Positions 48,353 through 55,568 of a stretch of DNA of 55,638 nucleotides are shown one piece after another. The DNA comes from a bacterium (lineage in GTDB: Bacteria; Bacteroidota; Bacteroidia; Bacteroidales; Muribaculaceae): NCBI GenBank assembly GCA_004563195.1, contig SFTJ01000037.1, positions 1-55,638 on the forward strand. Reading direction: 5' to 3'. Below the pieces are notes generated by a model. The model ran no database searches. It had not been told where the DNA came from and was given only the letters and a program-made list of their open reading frames with translations. Within the stretch, counting starts at the first letter, position 1; each line of letters starts with the position of its first letter. The translations under genes and the position numbers were made by a program.

Positions 48353-48949
48353 ATGGCAGAATTTACTTACCCGGTCATAGTAAGACCGATGCAAGGAAAC
48401 AGTGGGGTTCTCGGTATAGAATACTGGTTCCCTGATTTTGAAGAATGCGAGCATGTCTTCTATCCAGATATTAACGACGATGGTGCTGCCGCGGATATGA
48501 CGAGGCATTTTTTCATGCTTTTGGCGGATAGGAATAATTCCGGCGAGCGATGCCCGACGCCAAAATGGTATGGAGCGAGCGATTACCCGCCGAATGCGCA
48601 GCTGCGTTTTATCACCGTCAATACAAACGATCGTTCTGGATATTTTGCAGAACCGTCAACGAAAGGAGACAAAAATATGGGATTTTTTAAAGACGAAGAC
48701 GTTGAAAAACACGATGACGTTAACCATCCTCTGCATTATACGCAGAGCGGGATCGAGTGCATCGATGCGATCGATTCTGTGACGAGTGGGTACGAACGTC
48801 CCGGTCATGGATATTATGCGGGGCAGGTACTTAAGTATCTATGGCGTGCGCCTTTTAAAGGGCATTATTTGCAGGATCTGGAAAAGGCGCAGTGGTATCT
48901 TAATCGACTTGTAAAGAAGGTGCAAGATGAAGCAGATTATGGGAATTAA
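48353..48949 (+). CDS. DUF3310 protein with N-terminal extension
   Basis: A 198-residue protein from ATG 48353 (GAAAGGA upstream). The C-terminal ~75 residues are DUF3310 (NHPLHYTQSGIECIDAIDSV, YYAGQVLKYLWRAPFKGH, DLEKAQWYLNRL), a phage family called nucleotide kinase-like without proof. The first ~100 residues are a separate unknown domain. The joint contains an in-frame AAAGGAG (48662-48668), 8 bases before ATG 48677, so DUF3310 alone (90 residues) can also be made. Confidence 0.8.
   Translation: MAEFTYPVIVRPMQGNSGVLGIEYWFPDFEECEHVFYPDINDDGAAADMTRHFFMLLADRNNSGERCPTPKWYGASDYPPNAQLRFITVNTNDRSGYFAEPSTKGDKNMGFFKDEDVEKHDDVNHPLHYTQSGIECIDAIDSVTSGYERPGHGYYAGQVLKYLWRAPFKGHYLQDLEKAQWYLNRLVKKVQDEADYGN
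48662..48679 (+). promoter_or_regulatory. Internal ribosome site and ATG for DUF3310 alone
   Basis: AAAGGAG, 8 bases, ATG, in frame within the fusion gene. The spacing equals that of ordinary gene starts in this phage. Confidence 0.7.
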
Positions 48950-49103
48950 TACACAAACATTTCGATATGTTTGCAACGAATGCGGGTGTATATTTGTTTC
49001 TGATGAGGGAATGTACCGCCCGGCAAAAATTGGAAACTATGATATTTATGAGGATGTCTGTCCGTGTTGCGGAAAGAAAGCGGAGGCGTTTCAGAAACGA
49101 TGA
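48927..49103 (+). CDS. Zinc-ribbon mini-protein
   Basis: A 58-residue protein overlapping the end of the DUF3310 gene by 23 bases. YVCNECGCIFV and VCPCCGKKAE form a classic CxxC...CxxC zinc ribbon. Possibly an RNAP- or nucleic-acid-binding factor, but the partner is unknown. Confidence 0.7.
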   Translation: MKQIMGINTQTFRYVCNECGCIFVSDEGMYRPAKIGNYDIYEDVCPCCGKKAEAFQKR

Positions 49104-49126
49104 AGACGATTTACAGGAGGTAAAGG

Positions 49127-49219
49127 ATGGTCGGATTCATTAATTATTTCCTATTCTGTCTGCTGGTCTGTATTAGTGCAATAGTAATTCGAATATATTT
49201 TGACGATCGGGATGAGTGA
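49127..49219 (+). CDS. Very small membrane protein
   Basis: A 30-residue protein, almost entirely a membrane helix (FLFCLLVCISAIVIRI) with a short acidic tail. AGGAGG lies 7 bases upstream, which is the main support. It overlaps the next gene. Confidence 0.5.
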   Translation: MVGFINYFLFCLLVCISAIVIRIYFDDRDE

Positions 49220-49433
49220 GATGATTATGCTTAAGATATTTCTGATACTAATTGCTACAGGAGTACTCGTCGGTTTGACGGGAACGATTGTTTGTTTTGG
49301 TATCGATAGTTTCACAAATATCGACGCGGACCGCGCCATGATGGTGTTTTTCACAATAACGATCGCCTCGTTTGCGCTATTTGTGATGTTTGGTATTTTA
49401 GCATTAGTGTTCAGCATATGGACGACTGTATAA
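49212..49433 (+). CDS. Two-helix membrane protein
   Basis: A 73-residue protein (ATG 49212; ATG 49221 also possible). Two hydrophobic segments, IFLILIATGVLVGLTGTIV and VFFTITIASFALFVMFGILA, with DSFTNIDADRA between. It overlaps the previous mini-gene, so translation may be coupled. Function unknown; holin-like in outline but in the early region. Confidence 0.55.
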   Translation: MSEMIMLKIFLILIATGVLVGLTGTIVCFGIDSFTNIDADRAMMVFFTITIASFALFVMFGILALVFSIWTTV

Positions 49434-49463
49434 AACTATTTATGTAAAGGAGAATAAAAAATT

Positions 49464-49691
49464 ATGTCTATGCGTACTCACATTCGAGCAATGGCTCACG
49501 AAAAGGCGAAGCGTCGTGGCGTTCGTAAGATGAACAAGATCCGGTTCGATCCCTCTACCGGACGTCGCGCGCCGAGCTGGTTTGCGGAAAACTGGGAGAG
49601 GGCTGCGGCTATTGATATTTCCGACGGAAAGAAGCAGAAGGAGACAAAAGCGGTCAAGGCCGAGCGTCGGAGAAAGAGAGCGGCTGCATGA
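49464..49691 (+). CDS. Small highly basic protein
   Basis: A 75-residue protein rich in Arg and Lys (AKRRGVRKMNKIRFDP; ERRRKRAAA). RFDPSTGRRAPSWFAENWER is the ordered core. It starts after AAAGGAG. A nucleic-acid-binding role is likely from charge alone. It overlaps the HTH gene at ATGA. Confidence 0.58.
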   Translation: MSMRTHIRAMAHEKAKRRGVRKMNKIRFDPSTGRRAPSWFAENWERAAAIDISDGKKQKETKAVKAERRRKRAAA

Positions 49692-49861
49692 GTGATGAAG
49701 ACGGCGCAAAGGTCGGGATACTCAACCGGAACCTCATCCGCATACGCAGCTATCTCAAGGATGGATATTCCATCGGGGAGATCGCTCACAAGATGAAGCT
49801 GCCGGTCAGCGAAGTCAGCAAATATATTAAGCTGATCGAGAATAAGAAAAAGAAGGATTGA
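49688..49861 (+). CDS. Small helix-turn-helix protein
   Basis: A 57-residue protein. RSYLKDGYSIGEIAHKMKLP and VSEVSKYIKLIE form a helix-turn-helix. The ATGA overlap with the basic protein upstream suggests that the two are made together and may act together on DNA. A transcription regulator is likely. Confidence 0.65.
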   Translation: MSDEDGAKVGILNRNLIRIRSYLKDGYSIGEIAHKMKLPVSEVSKYIKLIENKKKKD

Positions 49862-49882
49862 TATTTCTAAAAAGGAGAATAT

Positions 49883-50236
49883 ATGATGAAGCGCTGTATT
49901 ACAGTAATTCTTGCAATTATCCTTTGCTTTACTCTTGTGGCTTGCGGAATGGATTACGAAGAAAAAGGGTATGCCGATGCTAAAGAGATCATAGATGCTC
50001 GTTCTGCGGAACTGTGGCCAGATGGTGTCGTGGACGATGACACTCAACTTGGTTTTCGGTTTTTGATTGCGCTTGGCGGGTTTGATTCTGTTGTAGATTC
50101 TTTTACGGAAGATTTTAAAGAACAGCTTACGATTGATTCTTCATGGACAGAAGAGCAGAAAGCACTTTATACACAAGGCGTTCGTAAAGCCATTTCAGAA
50201 TGGGTGCAATGGGTTTCTGGAAACGAACTCGATTGA
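49883..50236 (+). CDS. Phage lipoprotein
   Basis: A 117-residue protein with a lipoprotein signal: basic MMKR, hydrophobic CITVILAIILCFTL and the lipobox LVAC (Cys ~21). The mature part is small and helical (EEKGYADAKEIIDARSAELW; KEQLTIDSSWTEEQKALY). Phage-encoded surface lipoproteins often block superinfection, which is plausible here but not shown. Confidence 0.75.
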   Translation: MMKRCITVILAIILCFTLVACGMDYEEKGYADAKEIIDARSAELWPDGVVDDDTQLGFRFLIALGGFDSVVDSFTEDFKEQLTIDSSWTEEQKALYTQGVRKAISEWVQWVSGNELD

Positions 50237-50256
50237 TATTCTTGGCGTTTTTAATT

Positions 50257-50291
50257 AGAAGAGAGTCTTAATCGGCTCTCTTCTTTTTGTT
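50257..50291 (+). terminator. Terminator
   Basis: AGAAGAGAGTC pairs with GGCTCTCTTCT around a TTAATC-type loop, followed by TTTTTG. It ends the lipoprotein transcript, just before CGCGAAA copy 13. Confidence 0.88.
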
Positions 50292-50294
50292 AAA

Positions 50295-50321
50295 CCGCGA
50301 AAAAAATTCGCTCTCTTATGG
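50295..50321 (+). promoter_or_regulatory. CGCGAAA element copy 13
   Basis: CCGCGAAAAAA, 8 bases, TCTTATGG, between a terminator and the mini-gene at 50356. Inferred promoter. Confidence 0.73.
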
Positions 50322-50355
50322 AATACAGGAAACTGTATTAAAAGGAGAATGAATT

Positions 50356-50481
50356 ATGTTTAACACTATTTGTGGTATTGTATTCTTAGTTAGTGTTGTT
50401 TATAAACTTAACGAAGTCGTTAAGAGTTATGAGAAAGACGCGGAAGATGAGAAATACTGGAGTAACAATAATGAAAAATAA
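50356..50481 (+). CDS. Mini membrane protein
   Basis: A 41-residue protein. FNTICGIVFLVSVVYKL is a membrane helix followed by a charged tail (EVVKSYEKDAEDEKYW). AAAGGAG upstream and a CGCGAAA element plus terminator on either side make it a complete single-gene unit. Confidence 0.62.
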   Translation: MFNTICGIVFLVSVVYKLNEVVKSYEKDAEDEKYWSNNNEK

Positions 50482-50503
50482 AAAACACATACCTGTATTC
50501 TAA

Positions 50504-50541
50504 AAGAGATTCAGACAAATTGATCTGGGTCTCTTCTTTTT
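50504..50541 (+). terminator. Terminator
   Basis: AAGAGATTCAGA pairs with TCTGGGTCTCTT, followed by CTTTTTG. Confidence 0.82.
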
Positions 50542-50544
50542 GTT

Positions 50545-50571
50545 CCGCGAAATAAAGCGATTCTTTTATGG
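50545..50571 (+). promoter_or_regulatory. CGCGAAA element copy 14
   Basis: CCGCGAAATAA, 8 bases, TTTTATGG, directly after the terminator T run. AAAGGAG and the gene at 50603 follow. Inferred promoter. Confidence 0.72.
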
Positions 50572-50602
50572 AATACGGCAACACAATTAAAGGAGAATTT
50601 TT

Positions 50603-50878
50603 ATGAAAGTATTTTTGTACGGAATCGGAGATGCAGATGTGATGTACAGAGTTCTGTATTATCGCTACTTGGAAGATCGGGAAATTTCATTTCGAGGCAT
50701 AGATGCAGAAGCAGAATTTATGATGGCGGTAAACCCGTCTATAAAGGAAGTCTATGCAATCTTTGACCGACGTGGATTATACTGGGACTACATGGAGGCG
50801 ATAAAAAAGAACTCTATCGAGAGTTGGCAGGTTTTCAAATCCATACTCAAATACGAGGGTAGGAGAATAATCGGATAA
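50603..50878 (+). CDS. Hypothetical protein
   Basis: A 91-residue protein with GDADVMYRVLYYRYLEDREI and IDAEAEFMMAVNPSIKEVYA. Acidic, helix-strand mixed. No domain recognised. It is a single-gene unit between a CGCGAAA element and a probable terminator at 50901-50936. Confidence 0.58.
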   Translation: MKVFLYGIGDADVMYRVLYYRYLEDREISFRGIDAEAEFMMAVNPSIKEVYAIFDRRGLYWDYMEAIKKNSIESWQVFKSILKYEGRRIIG

Positions 50879-50895
50879 TTGATATTCACGCCGTA

Positions 50896-50936
50896 TTCCG
50901 GAGAGAGCGGAAGCAATTCTGACTCTCTTCTTTTTA
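50896..50936 (+). terminator. Probable terminator
   Basis: GAGAG and CTCTC arms with an inner imperfect stem, followed by TTCTTTTT. It sits between the hypothetical gene and the repeat region. Confidence 0.6.
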
Positions 50937-50939
50937 CGT

Positions 50940-51240
50940 TTTTGGGCAAAATTTCTGCCCACTTTTGATTTTTAAAAATGGCCAAAAGCCCACTTTTTTC
51001 GGGAATATTTGACCAGATGTTAATTTTGGATGGATATTCTGCCCACTTTTCTGCAACAAAAGTGGCCAAAAGCCCACTTTTAAAACAAAAATGGCCACGA
51101 AAAAACCCTGTATTTTCAATGGTTTGCGGGCTGTTTGGCCAAATGCCCACTTTTATTTGCTATTAGCGTGAAGAAAAATAATAAATATTATATATAAATA
51201 GAGAAAAAAAGTGGGCAAATGGCCACAAAGAAAAATTAGG
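50940..51240. other. Iteron-like repeats and AT-rich tract, candidate origin
   Basis: GCCCACTTTT occurs five times on the + strand (50957, 50988, 51041, 51072, 51145), with two pairs 31 bp apart, and once inverted (51207-51216). Three copies are extended as TGGCCAAA(A/T)GCCCACTTTT. A tract of nearly pure A/T (51175-51210) lies between the last direct and the inverted copy. No gene is present. This layout is typical of replication origins bound by an initiator; which protein binds is unknown. Confidence 0.68.
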
Positions 51241-51297
51241 CTTGATATCCCTGCAAAAAACACAGTCTCTTTTCAATTTTTACAAAAATCGAATCGA

Positions 51298-51324
51298 CCG
51301 CGAAAAAAACTGACTCTTTTATGG
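51298..51324 (+). promoter_or_regulatory. CGCGAAA element copy 15
   Basis: CCGCGAAAAAA, 8 bases, TTTTATGG, after the candidate origin. A terminator-like hairpin follows at once. Inferred promoter. Confidence 0.72.
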
Positions 51325-51360
51325 AGAGAAAGGGAAAAATAACCCTTCTCTCTTCTATTT
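51324..51360 (+). terminator. Leader hairpin with T run, possible attenuator
   Basis: GAGAGAAAGGG pairs with CCCTTCTCTC, followed by TTCTATTTT. It begins at the last base of CGCGAAA copy 15, so a transcript started there would meet it first. It could attenuate the nuclease-RNA polymerase operon. Confidence 0.72.
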
Positions 51361-51380
51361 TGTCAAAGGAGATGACAATT

Positions 51381-51674
51381 TTGGGAAAGCTCGAAAGCGA
51401 TTTTCAGACAGAGCTGAAAAAGGAGATTGAGAAACGTTTTCCGGGGGCAGTGGTTTTTAAGATTGAAACCTACATACAGGGCTTCCCCGATCTTGGAATT
51501 CTATACAAAAACAAGTGGGCCGTTCTGGAATGCAAGAAATCCCGAACGGCAAAGAAACAACCCAATCAAGATTACTATGTTGACCATCTAAATGAGATGT
51601 CGTTTTCAAGATTTATATTCCCAGAGAATAAGGAGGAAGTTTTACGTGATCTTCAACGAGCATTCGAATCTTGA
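51381..51674 (+). CDS. PD-(D/E)XK nuclease (VRR-NUC-like)
   Basis: A 97-residue protein. TTG 51381 is 9 bases after AAAGGAG; the ATG at 51372 touches the site and is less likely. GFPDLGILYKNKWAVLECKKS carries the PD...ExK catalytic motif of phage endonucleases. It could cut branched DNA or degrade host DNA. Its end overlaps the next nuclease gene. Confidence 0.78.
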   Translation: MGKLESDFQTELKKEIEKRFPGAVVFKIETYIQGFPDLGILYKNKWAVLECKKSRTAKKQPNQDYYVDHLNEMSFSRFIFPENKEEVLRDLQRAFES

Positions 51675-52269
51675 GGGGCAGCATGCATTTCTTGGAGCAA
51701 GCCAATACCGATGGCTGAACTACACAGAAGAAGATCTGCGAGGAGCATATCTTCGATCTTATGCACAGCAGATCGGGACAATTCTTCATGAGCTTGCAAA
51801 AGATCTGATTTTAAATCGGATCAAAGTGAATAAGATGGATAAGCACCTGGTTTTACTTCCCCTGGTAAAGGCTGGTGTGCCGAGAGCGGCGATTGACATG
51901 GATTGGATATTTCCCAACTTCATGGCGTATGTAAACGACGCAATCGGATTTCATATGACGCCGGAAGTGATTCTGGTGCATTCCTATAACTGTTTCGGAA
52001 CGGCAGACGCCATCGCATTCCGGGACGATTTTTTGAGAATACATGATTATAAGAGCGGTGTGATTCCTGCTAAGATGGAGCAGTTGGAGATTTATGCCGC
52101 GCTTTTCTGTTTGGAATACAAAAAGAAGCCCATGGATATTTCTACAGAGCTGCGGATTTATCAGGGCGGAGAGGTGCTGGTACATAATCCGGAGCCGGCA
52201 CTGATTATGGATATTTGCAATCGGATTATACGAAACGACAATATTATAGACGAAATCAGGAGGGGTTAA
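51646..52269 (+). CDS. Cas4/RecB-like exonuclease
   Basis: A 207-residue protein starting at GTG 51646, 9 bases after AGGAGG. It begins with the family start IFNEHSNLEGQHAFLGASQY and has FGTADAIAFRDDFLRIHDYKSG, the GxxD...DxK nuclease core, and EQLEIYAALF, the QxxxY motif of RecB/Cas4 nucleases. No four-Cys iron-sulfur cluster is visible. Likely role: recombination or end processing during replication. Confidence 0.83.
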   Translation: MIFNEHSNLEGQHAFLGASQYRWLNYTEEDLRGAYLRSYAQQIGTILHELAKDLILNRIKVNKMDKHLVLLPLVKAGVPRAAIDMDWIFPNFMAYVNDAIGFHMTPEVILVHSYNCFGTADAIAFRDDFLRIHDYKSGVIPAKMEQLEIYAALFCLEYKKKPMDISTELRIYQGGEVLVHNPEPALIMDICNRIIRNDNIIDEIRRG

Positions 52270-52271
52270 CT

Positions 52272-55037
52272 ATGAATCGCGTAGCAGAAGAGATTCGGTC
52301 GTATTACGGGATTAGTGACGAACCGAAAGCTCTTACGCATTACGGAATGCCAAGACGTTCCGGACGTTATCCGTGGGGATCCGGTGATAACCCCTATCAG
52401 CACAGCGGGGATTGGCTCAGCCGTGTGGAAGAGATGCGGAAACAGGGTAAGACAAATAAAGATATTATGAATGAATTTGGTCTTACGCCGACAGATATGC
52501 GTCTCTTTGAGGGTCGTGCACTTCACGAACGGAAACAACATGAATACGAGCATATAAAGTCTCTGCAGTCGGATAGATATTCTATTTCAGAAATCGCCCG
52601 TATGACCGGAAAGAATGAATCTTCGATTCGGTCGATCCTTGGGGATAAAAATAAAGAGCTAAAGCTCTATAAGGCGGACCGAACGGCCGATACCCTTCGG
52701 AAAGAGCTGGAGACCAAGCAGGCCATTGATATTGGTAAAGGCGTTGAGCTCGGCATGGGTGTTTCTCCGAGTACATTGGAAGAAGCGGCGCTTATTCTGG
52801 AGATGGAAGGCTACGGCCATTATGGTATGGGTCTTAAGAACCCGACCGATCCACGCGGATACCAGACAAATATGGTTGTTCTCACACGGCCGGGAATTGA
52901 GCAGCGAGAGCTTTATAAGAATCCTGGTATGATTCAGGAAGTGGGCGAGTACCATTCCGACGACAGTGGTTCCACATGGTCTAAGAGGGAACGTCCTGCC
53001 AGTATTAGCTCTGATCGAGTGTACATCAAGTATGGTGATCAGGGCGGCGATCAGAAGGACGGTGTAATTGAGATTCGTCCTGGCGTGGCTGATCTAAGTC
53101 TTGGTAATTCACATTATGCACAAGTTCGCATTATGGTGGACGGAACCCATTATTTGAAAGGCATGGCAATTTATTCTGACGACATTCCTGAGGGAAAAGA
53201 TATTGTATTCAATACAAATAAGGAATCTGGAACGCCGAAAGAAAAAGTTTTTAAGAAAGTAGGAGACGACCCGGACAATCCGTTTGGTGCCTACATCAAA
53301 GCCAATGGTCAGAGTAAATACATCGGGGCAGACGGAAAAGAACATTTGTCGGCAATCAATAAATTAAAAGAAGAAGGCGACTATGAGACTCAGAGCCGAA
53401 CGCTTTCTTCTCAGTTTCTTTCCAAGCAGCCTCTGCCGTTGATCAAGAGCCAGTTGGATATTACCTATAAGGATTATGAGTCGCAGTTCAAAGAGATCGA
53501 ATCTCTTACCAATCCGGCGCTTAAACAGAAAATGTTGATGGATTTTGCTGACCAATGCGACGGTGCAGCACAGCACATGAAGGCCGTGGCGTTCCCGAGA
53601 CAGAAACAACAGGTCATTCTCCCCGTTCCGCAGATGAAAGATAATGAAGTCTATGCACCAAACTGGAAGAACGGAGAGACAGTTGCTTTAGTCCGTTATC
53701 CGCATGGCGGTATCTTTGAAATTCCGATCCTCACAGTAAACAACAATAACGCGGCAGCAAGAAAGTATCTGAAGGATGCAACAGATGCAATCGGAATCAA
53801 TAAAACCGTTGCTGATCAGCTTTCTGGTGCAGACTTTGACGGCGATACTGTTACCGTTATTCCGTTGAGTGACCGAGTTCGAATCAACTCTGCGAAACCT
53901 CTGGAAGGTTTGAAGGGTTTCGATCCCAAGACTGAGTATTTCGTGCCGGAAGATCAGCGCCAGTCCAAGGACAATCCAAAGGGTATTCCTATGATGAGCA
54001 AGAAGTATACCCAACAGCAGATGGGCCGGGTTTCGAACCTCATCACGGATATGACGCTGCAGGGTGCGAGCATGGACGAGATTGAGCGGGCTGTCAAGCA
54101 CAGCATGGTTGTCATTGATGCAAACAAGCATAATCTGGATTATAAGAAATCAGAGATCGATAACGACATTAAATCTCTCCGTGAAACGTATCAGACTCGT
54201 ATTGATGAGAACGGCAACGTTATCGGAGGTGCAAAGACGCTCATTTCTCGCAGAAAGCAGACGATTGATGTGCCGGAACGAAAGGGAAGCGCACAGATTG
54301 ATCCCAAAACCGGTGAGGTTACCTGGCATACTTCGGGAAGAACCTATGTCGATCCGAAAACTGGTGAGATCAAGGAAGCAAAGACATCTGCCAAGCTTCT
54401 CGTAGAAACTAAGGACCTTCGGACGCTGTCCTCTGGAACCGCACAGGAAAACCTTTATGCTGATTACGGCAACCGTATGAAGGCTTTGGCGAACCAAGCC
54501 CGTATTGTAATGAAAAACACCCCAAATACAGAATACGACAAGGGTGCAAAAGAGACATATGCAGAAGAAGTAGCCAGCCTCAACGAGAAACTGAAGGCCG
54601 CCCAGGCTAATAAGCCGAGAGAACGCCAGGCAAAACGAATTGCCACGGAGCGGGTGAACCTTAAGAAGCAGGAGTACCCGGAGCTCAACGACAAGGAGAA
54701 TGCCAAGCTCCTTCGTAAGATCACCCAGACAGAGCTGGAGAATGCTCGTACTCGTGTCGGTGCGAAAGGTAAAGCAGTACAGATCCACCTGACAGATAGA
54801 GAATGGGAAGCGATTCAGGCAGGCGCCATATCGCACAGTAGGGCCAAGGACATCTTCGATTTCTGTGACCAGGAGGAGCTGCGCAGACGTGCTCTGCCCA
54901 GAGCGACTACCGCCATATCAGAGGCTAAGGTCGGGAAGATCCGGTCTCTCGGGGCGTCCGGAAACTACACTCGATCTGAGATCGCAGACATGCTTGGCGT
55001 TTCAGTATCTACTGTGTCTGAATACTTAGCTTCGTGA
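52272..55037 (+). CDS. Candidate single-chain two-barrel RNA polymerase
   Basis: A 921-residue protein from ATG 52272 (AGGAGGGG upstream). SGADFDGDTVTVIPLSD (Asp521, Asp523, Asp525) matches the DxDGD catalytic loop of two-barrel RNA polymerases such as YonO and crAss-like phage RNAPs. The N-terminus holds HYGMPRRSGRYPWGSGDNP, common in gut-phage proteins, then two helix-turn-helix-like segments (KTNKDIMNEFGLTPTDM; YSISEIARMTGKNESSI). A third closes the C-terminus (YTRSEIADMLGVSVSTVSEY). These could read phage promoters. Confidence 0.78.
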   Translation: MNRVAEEIRSYYGISDEPKALTHYGMPRRSGRYPWGSGDNPYQHSGDWLSRVEEMRKQGKTNKDIMNEFGLTPTDMRLFEGRALHERKQHEYEHIKSLQSDRYSISEIARMTGKNESSIRSILGDKNKELKLYKADRTADTLRKELETKQAIDIGKGVELGMGVSPSTLEEAALILEMEGYGHYGMGLKNPTDPRGYQTNMVVLTRPGIEQRELYKNPGMIQEVGEYHSDDSGSTWSKRERPASISSDRVYIKYGDQGGDQKDGVIEIRPGVADLSLGNSHYAQVRIMVDGTHYLKGMAIYSDDIPEGKDIVFNTNKESGTPKEKVFKKVGDDPDNPFGAYIKANGQSKYIGADGKEHLSAINKLKEEGDYETQSRTLSSQFLSKQPLPLIKSQLDITYKDYESQFKEIESLTNPALKQKMLMDFADQCDGAAQHMKAVAFPRQKQQVILPVPQMKDNEVYAPNWKNGETVALVRYPHGGIFEIPILTVNNNNAAARKYLKDATDAIGINKTVADQLSGADFDGDTVTVIPLSDRVRINSAKPLEGLKGFDPKTEYFVPEDQRQSKDNPKGIPMMSKKYTQQQMGRVSNLITDMTLQGASMDEIERAVKHSMVVIDANKHNLDYKKSEIDNDIKSLRETYQTRIDENGNVIGGAKTLISRRKQTIDVPERKGSAQIDPKTGEVTWHTSGRTYVDPKTGEIKEAKTSAKLLVETKDLRTLSSGTAQENLYADYGNRMKALANQARIVMKNTPNTEYDKGAKETYAEEVASLNEKLKAAQANKPRERQAKRIATERVNLKKQEYPELNDKENAKLLRKITQTELENARTRVGAKGKAVQIHLTDREWEAIQAGAISHSRAKDIFDFCDQEELRRRALPRATTAISEAKVGKIRSLGASGNYTRSEIADMLGVSVSTVSEYLAS

Positions 55038-55076
55038 GAAGATTTTATTCTGTGAGAGGAGGAATTCGTTGAGATC

Positions 55077-55316
55077 ATGGCTGCTGTTGCTATAACTACA
55101 ATCGATAATCCGTTCGATCCATTTGACAATTTCGATTCTTGGTATCGTTTCGATATGGACAAAGGTTACAATTCTTGCGCTCTTCTTGCTCGACTGGCGC
55201 TCACGTCAGACGCATTTACTGACAAAGAAAACGATGAGGAAATTGAGCGAGCCATTGACGAGATCATTAAATATGACGTTCTCAATATTTATAAGAAAGT
55301 GAAGAGAGAAATCTAA
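55077..55316 (+). CDS. Conserved small protein next to the RNA polymerase gene
   Basis: A 79-residue protein with NPFDPFDNFDSWYRFDMDKGY and NSCALLARLALTSDAF. I recognise it as a frequent neighbour of this RNA polymerase gene in gut phages. Acidic and helical at the C-terminus. The AGGAGG at 55057 is 14 bases from the ATG, longer than ideal. A polymerase partner is possible. Confidence 0.65.
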   Translation: MAAVAITTIDNPFDPFDNFDSWYRFDMDKGYNSCALLARLALTSDAFTDKENDEEIERAIDEIIKYDVLNIYKKVKREI

Positions 55317-55317
55317 A

Positions 55318-55463
55318 AATGAAGAAAGATTGGCGCCTACGCGGCAGAATAAATCGTACATAATTTTCTCTAAAAATGGTGTGTCTTCAGGCGTTGAAAA
55401 ACATCTTAAGAATTTACCAGGATATTCAGTGGTTACTCTGGATGACTTGTTTTTAAGTGAATA
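55318..55463 (+). other. Possible small gene or fragment
   Basis: A frame reading EERLAPTRQNKSYIIFSKNG then SSGVEKHLKNLPGYSVVTLD and DLFLSE stays open to 55463 but lacks a clear start codon and ribosome site. It may be a small protein with a rare start or a fragment of a larger gene. The following ~100 bases show nothing I can name. Confidence 0.35.
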
Positions 55464-55568
55464 GATAAAGATGCCTGTTGTGTCGTTCGGGGATAATCGG
55501 TTTAATTTAGGTCGGCAGATTTGAAATTTTATAGACAGTAAAAAATTATATTATGGAAGGTGATTAAA

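Noticed and set aside
50940..51240. CRISPR array
   Set aside because: The repeats are only ~10-20 bp, irregularly spaced and include an inverted copy; no cas genes are nearby apart from a Cas4-like nuclease that is common in phages.
51240..51275. Extra CGCGAAA element in the origin region (CCTGCAAAAAA...CTTTTCAA)
   Set aside because: The layout is similar, but both conserved cores are lost (no CGCG, no TTAYG).
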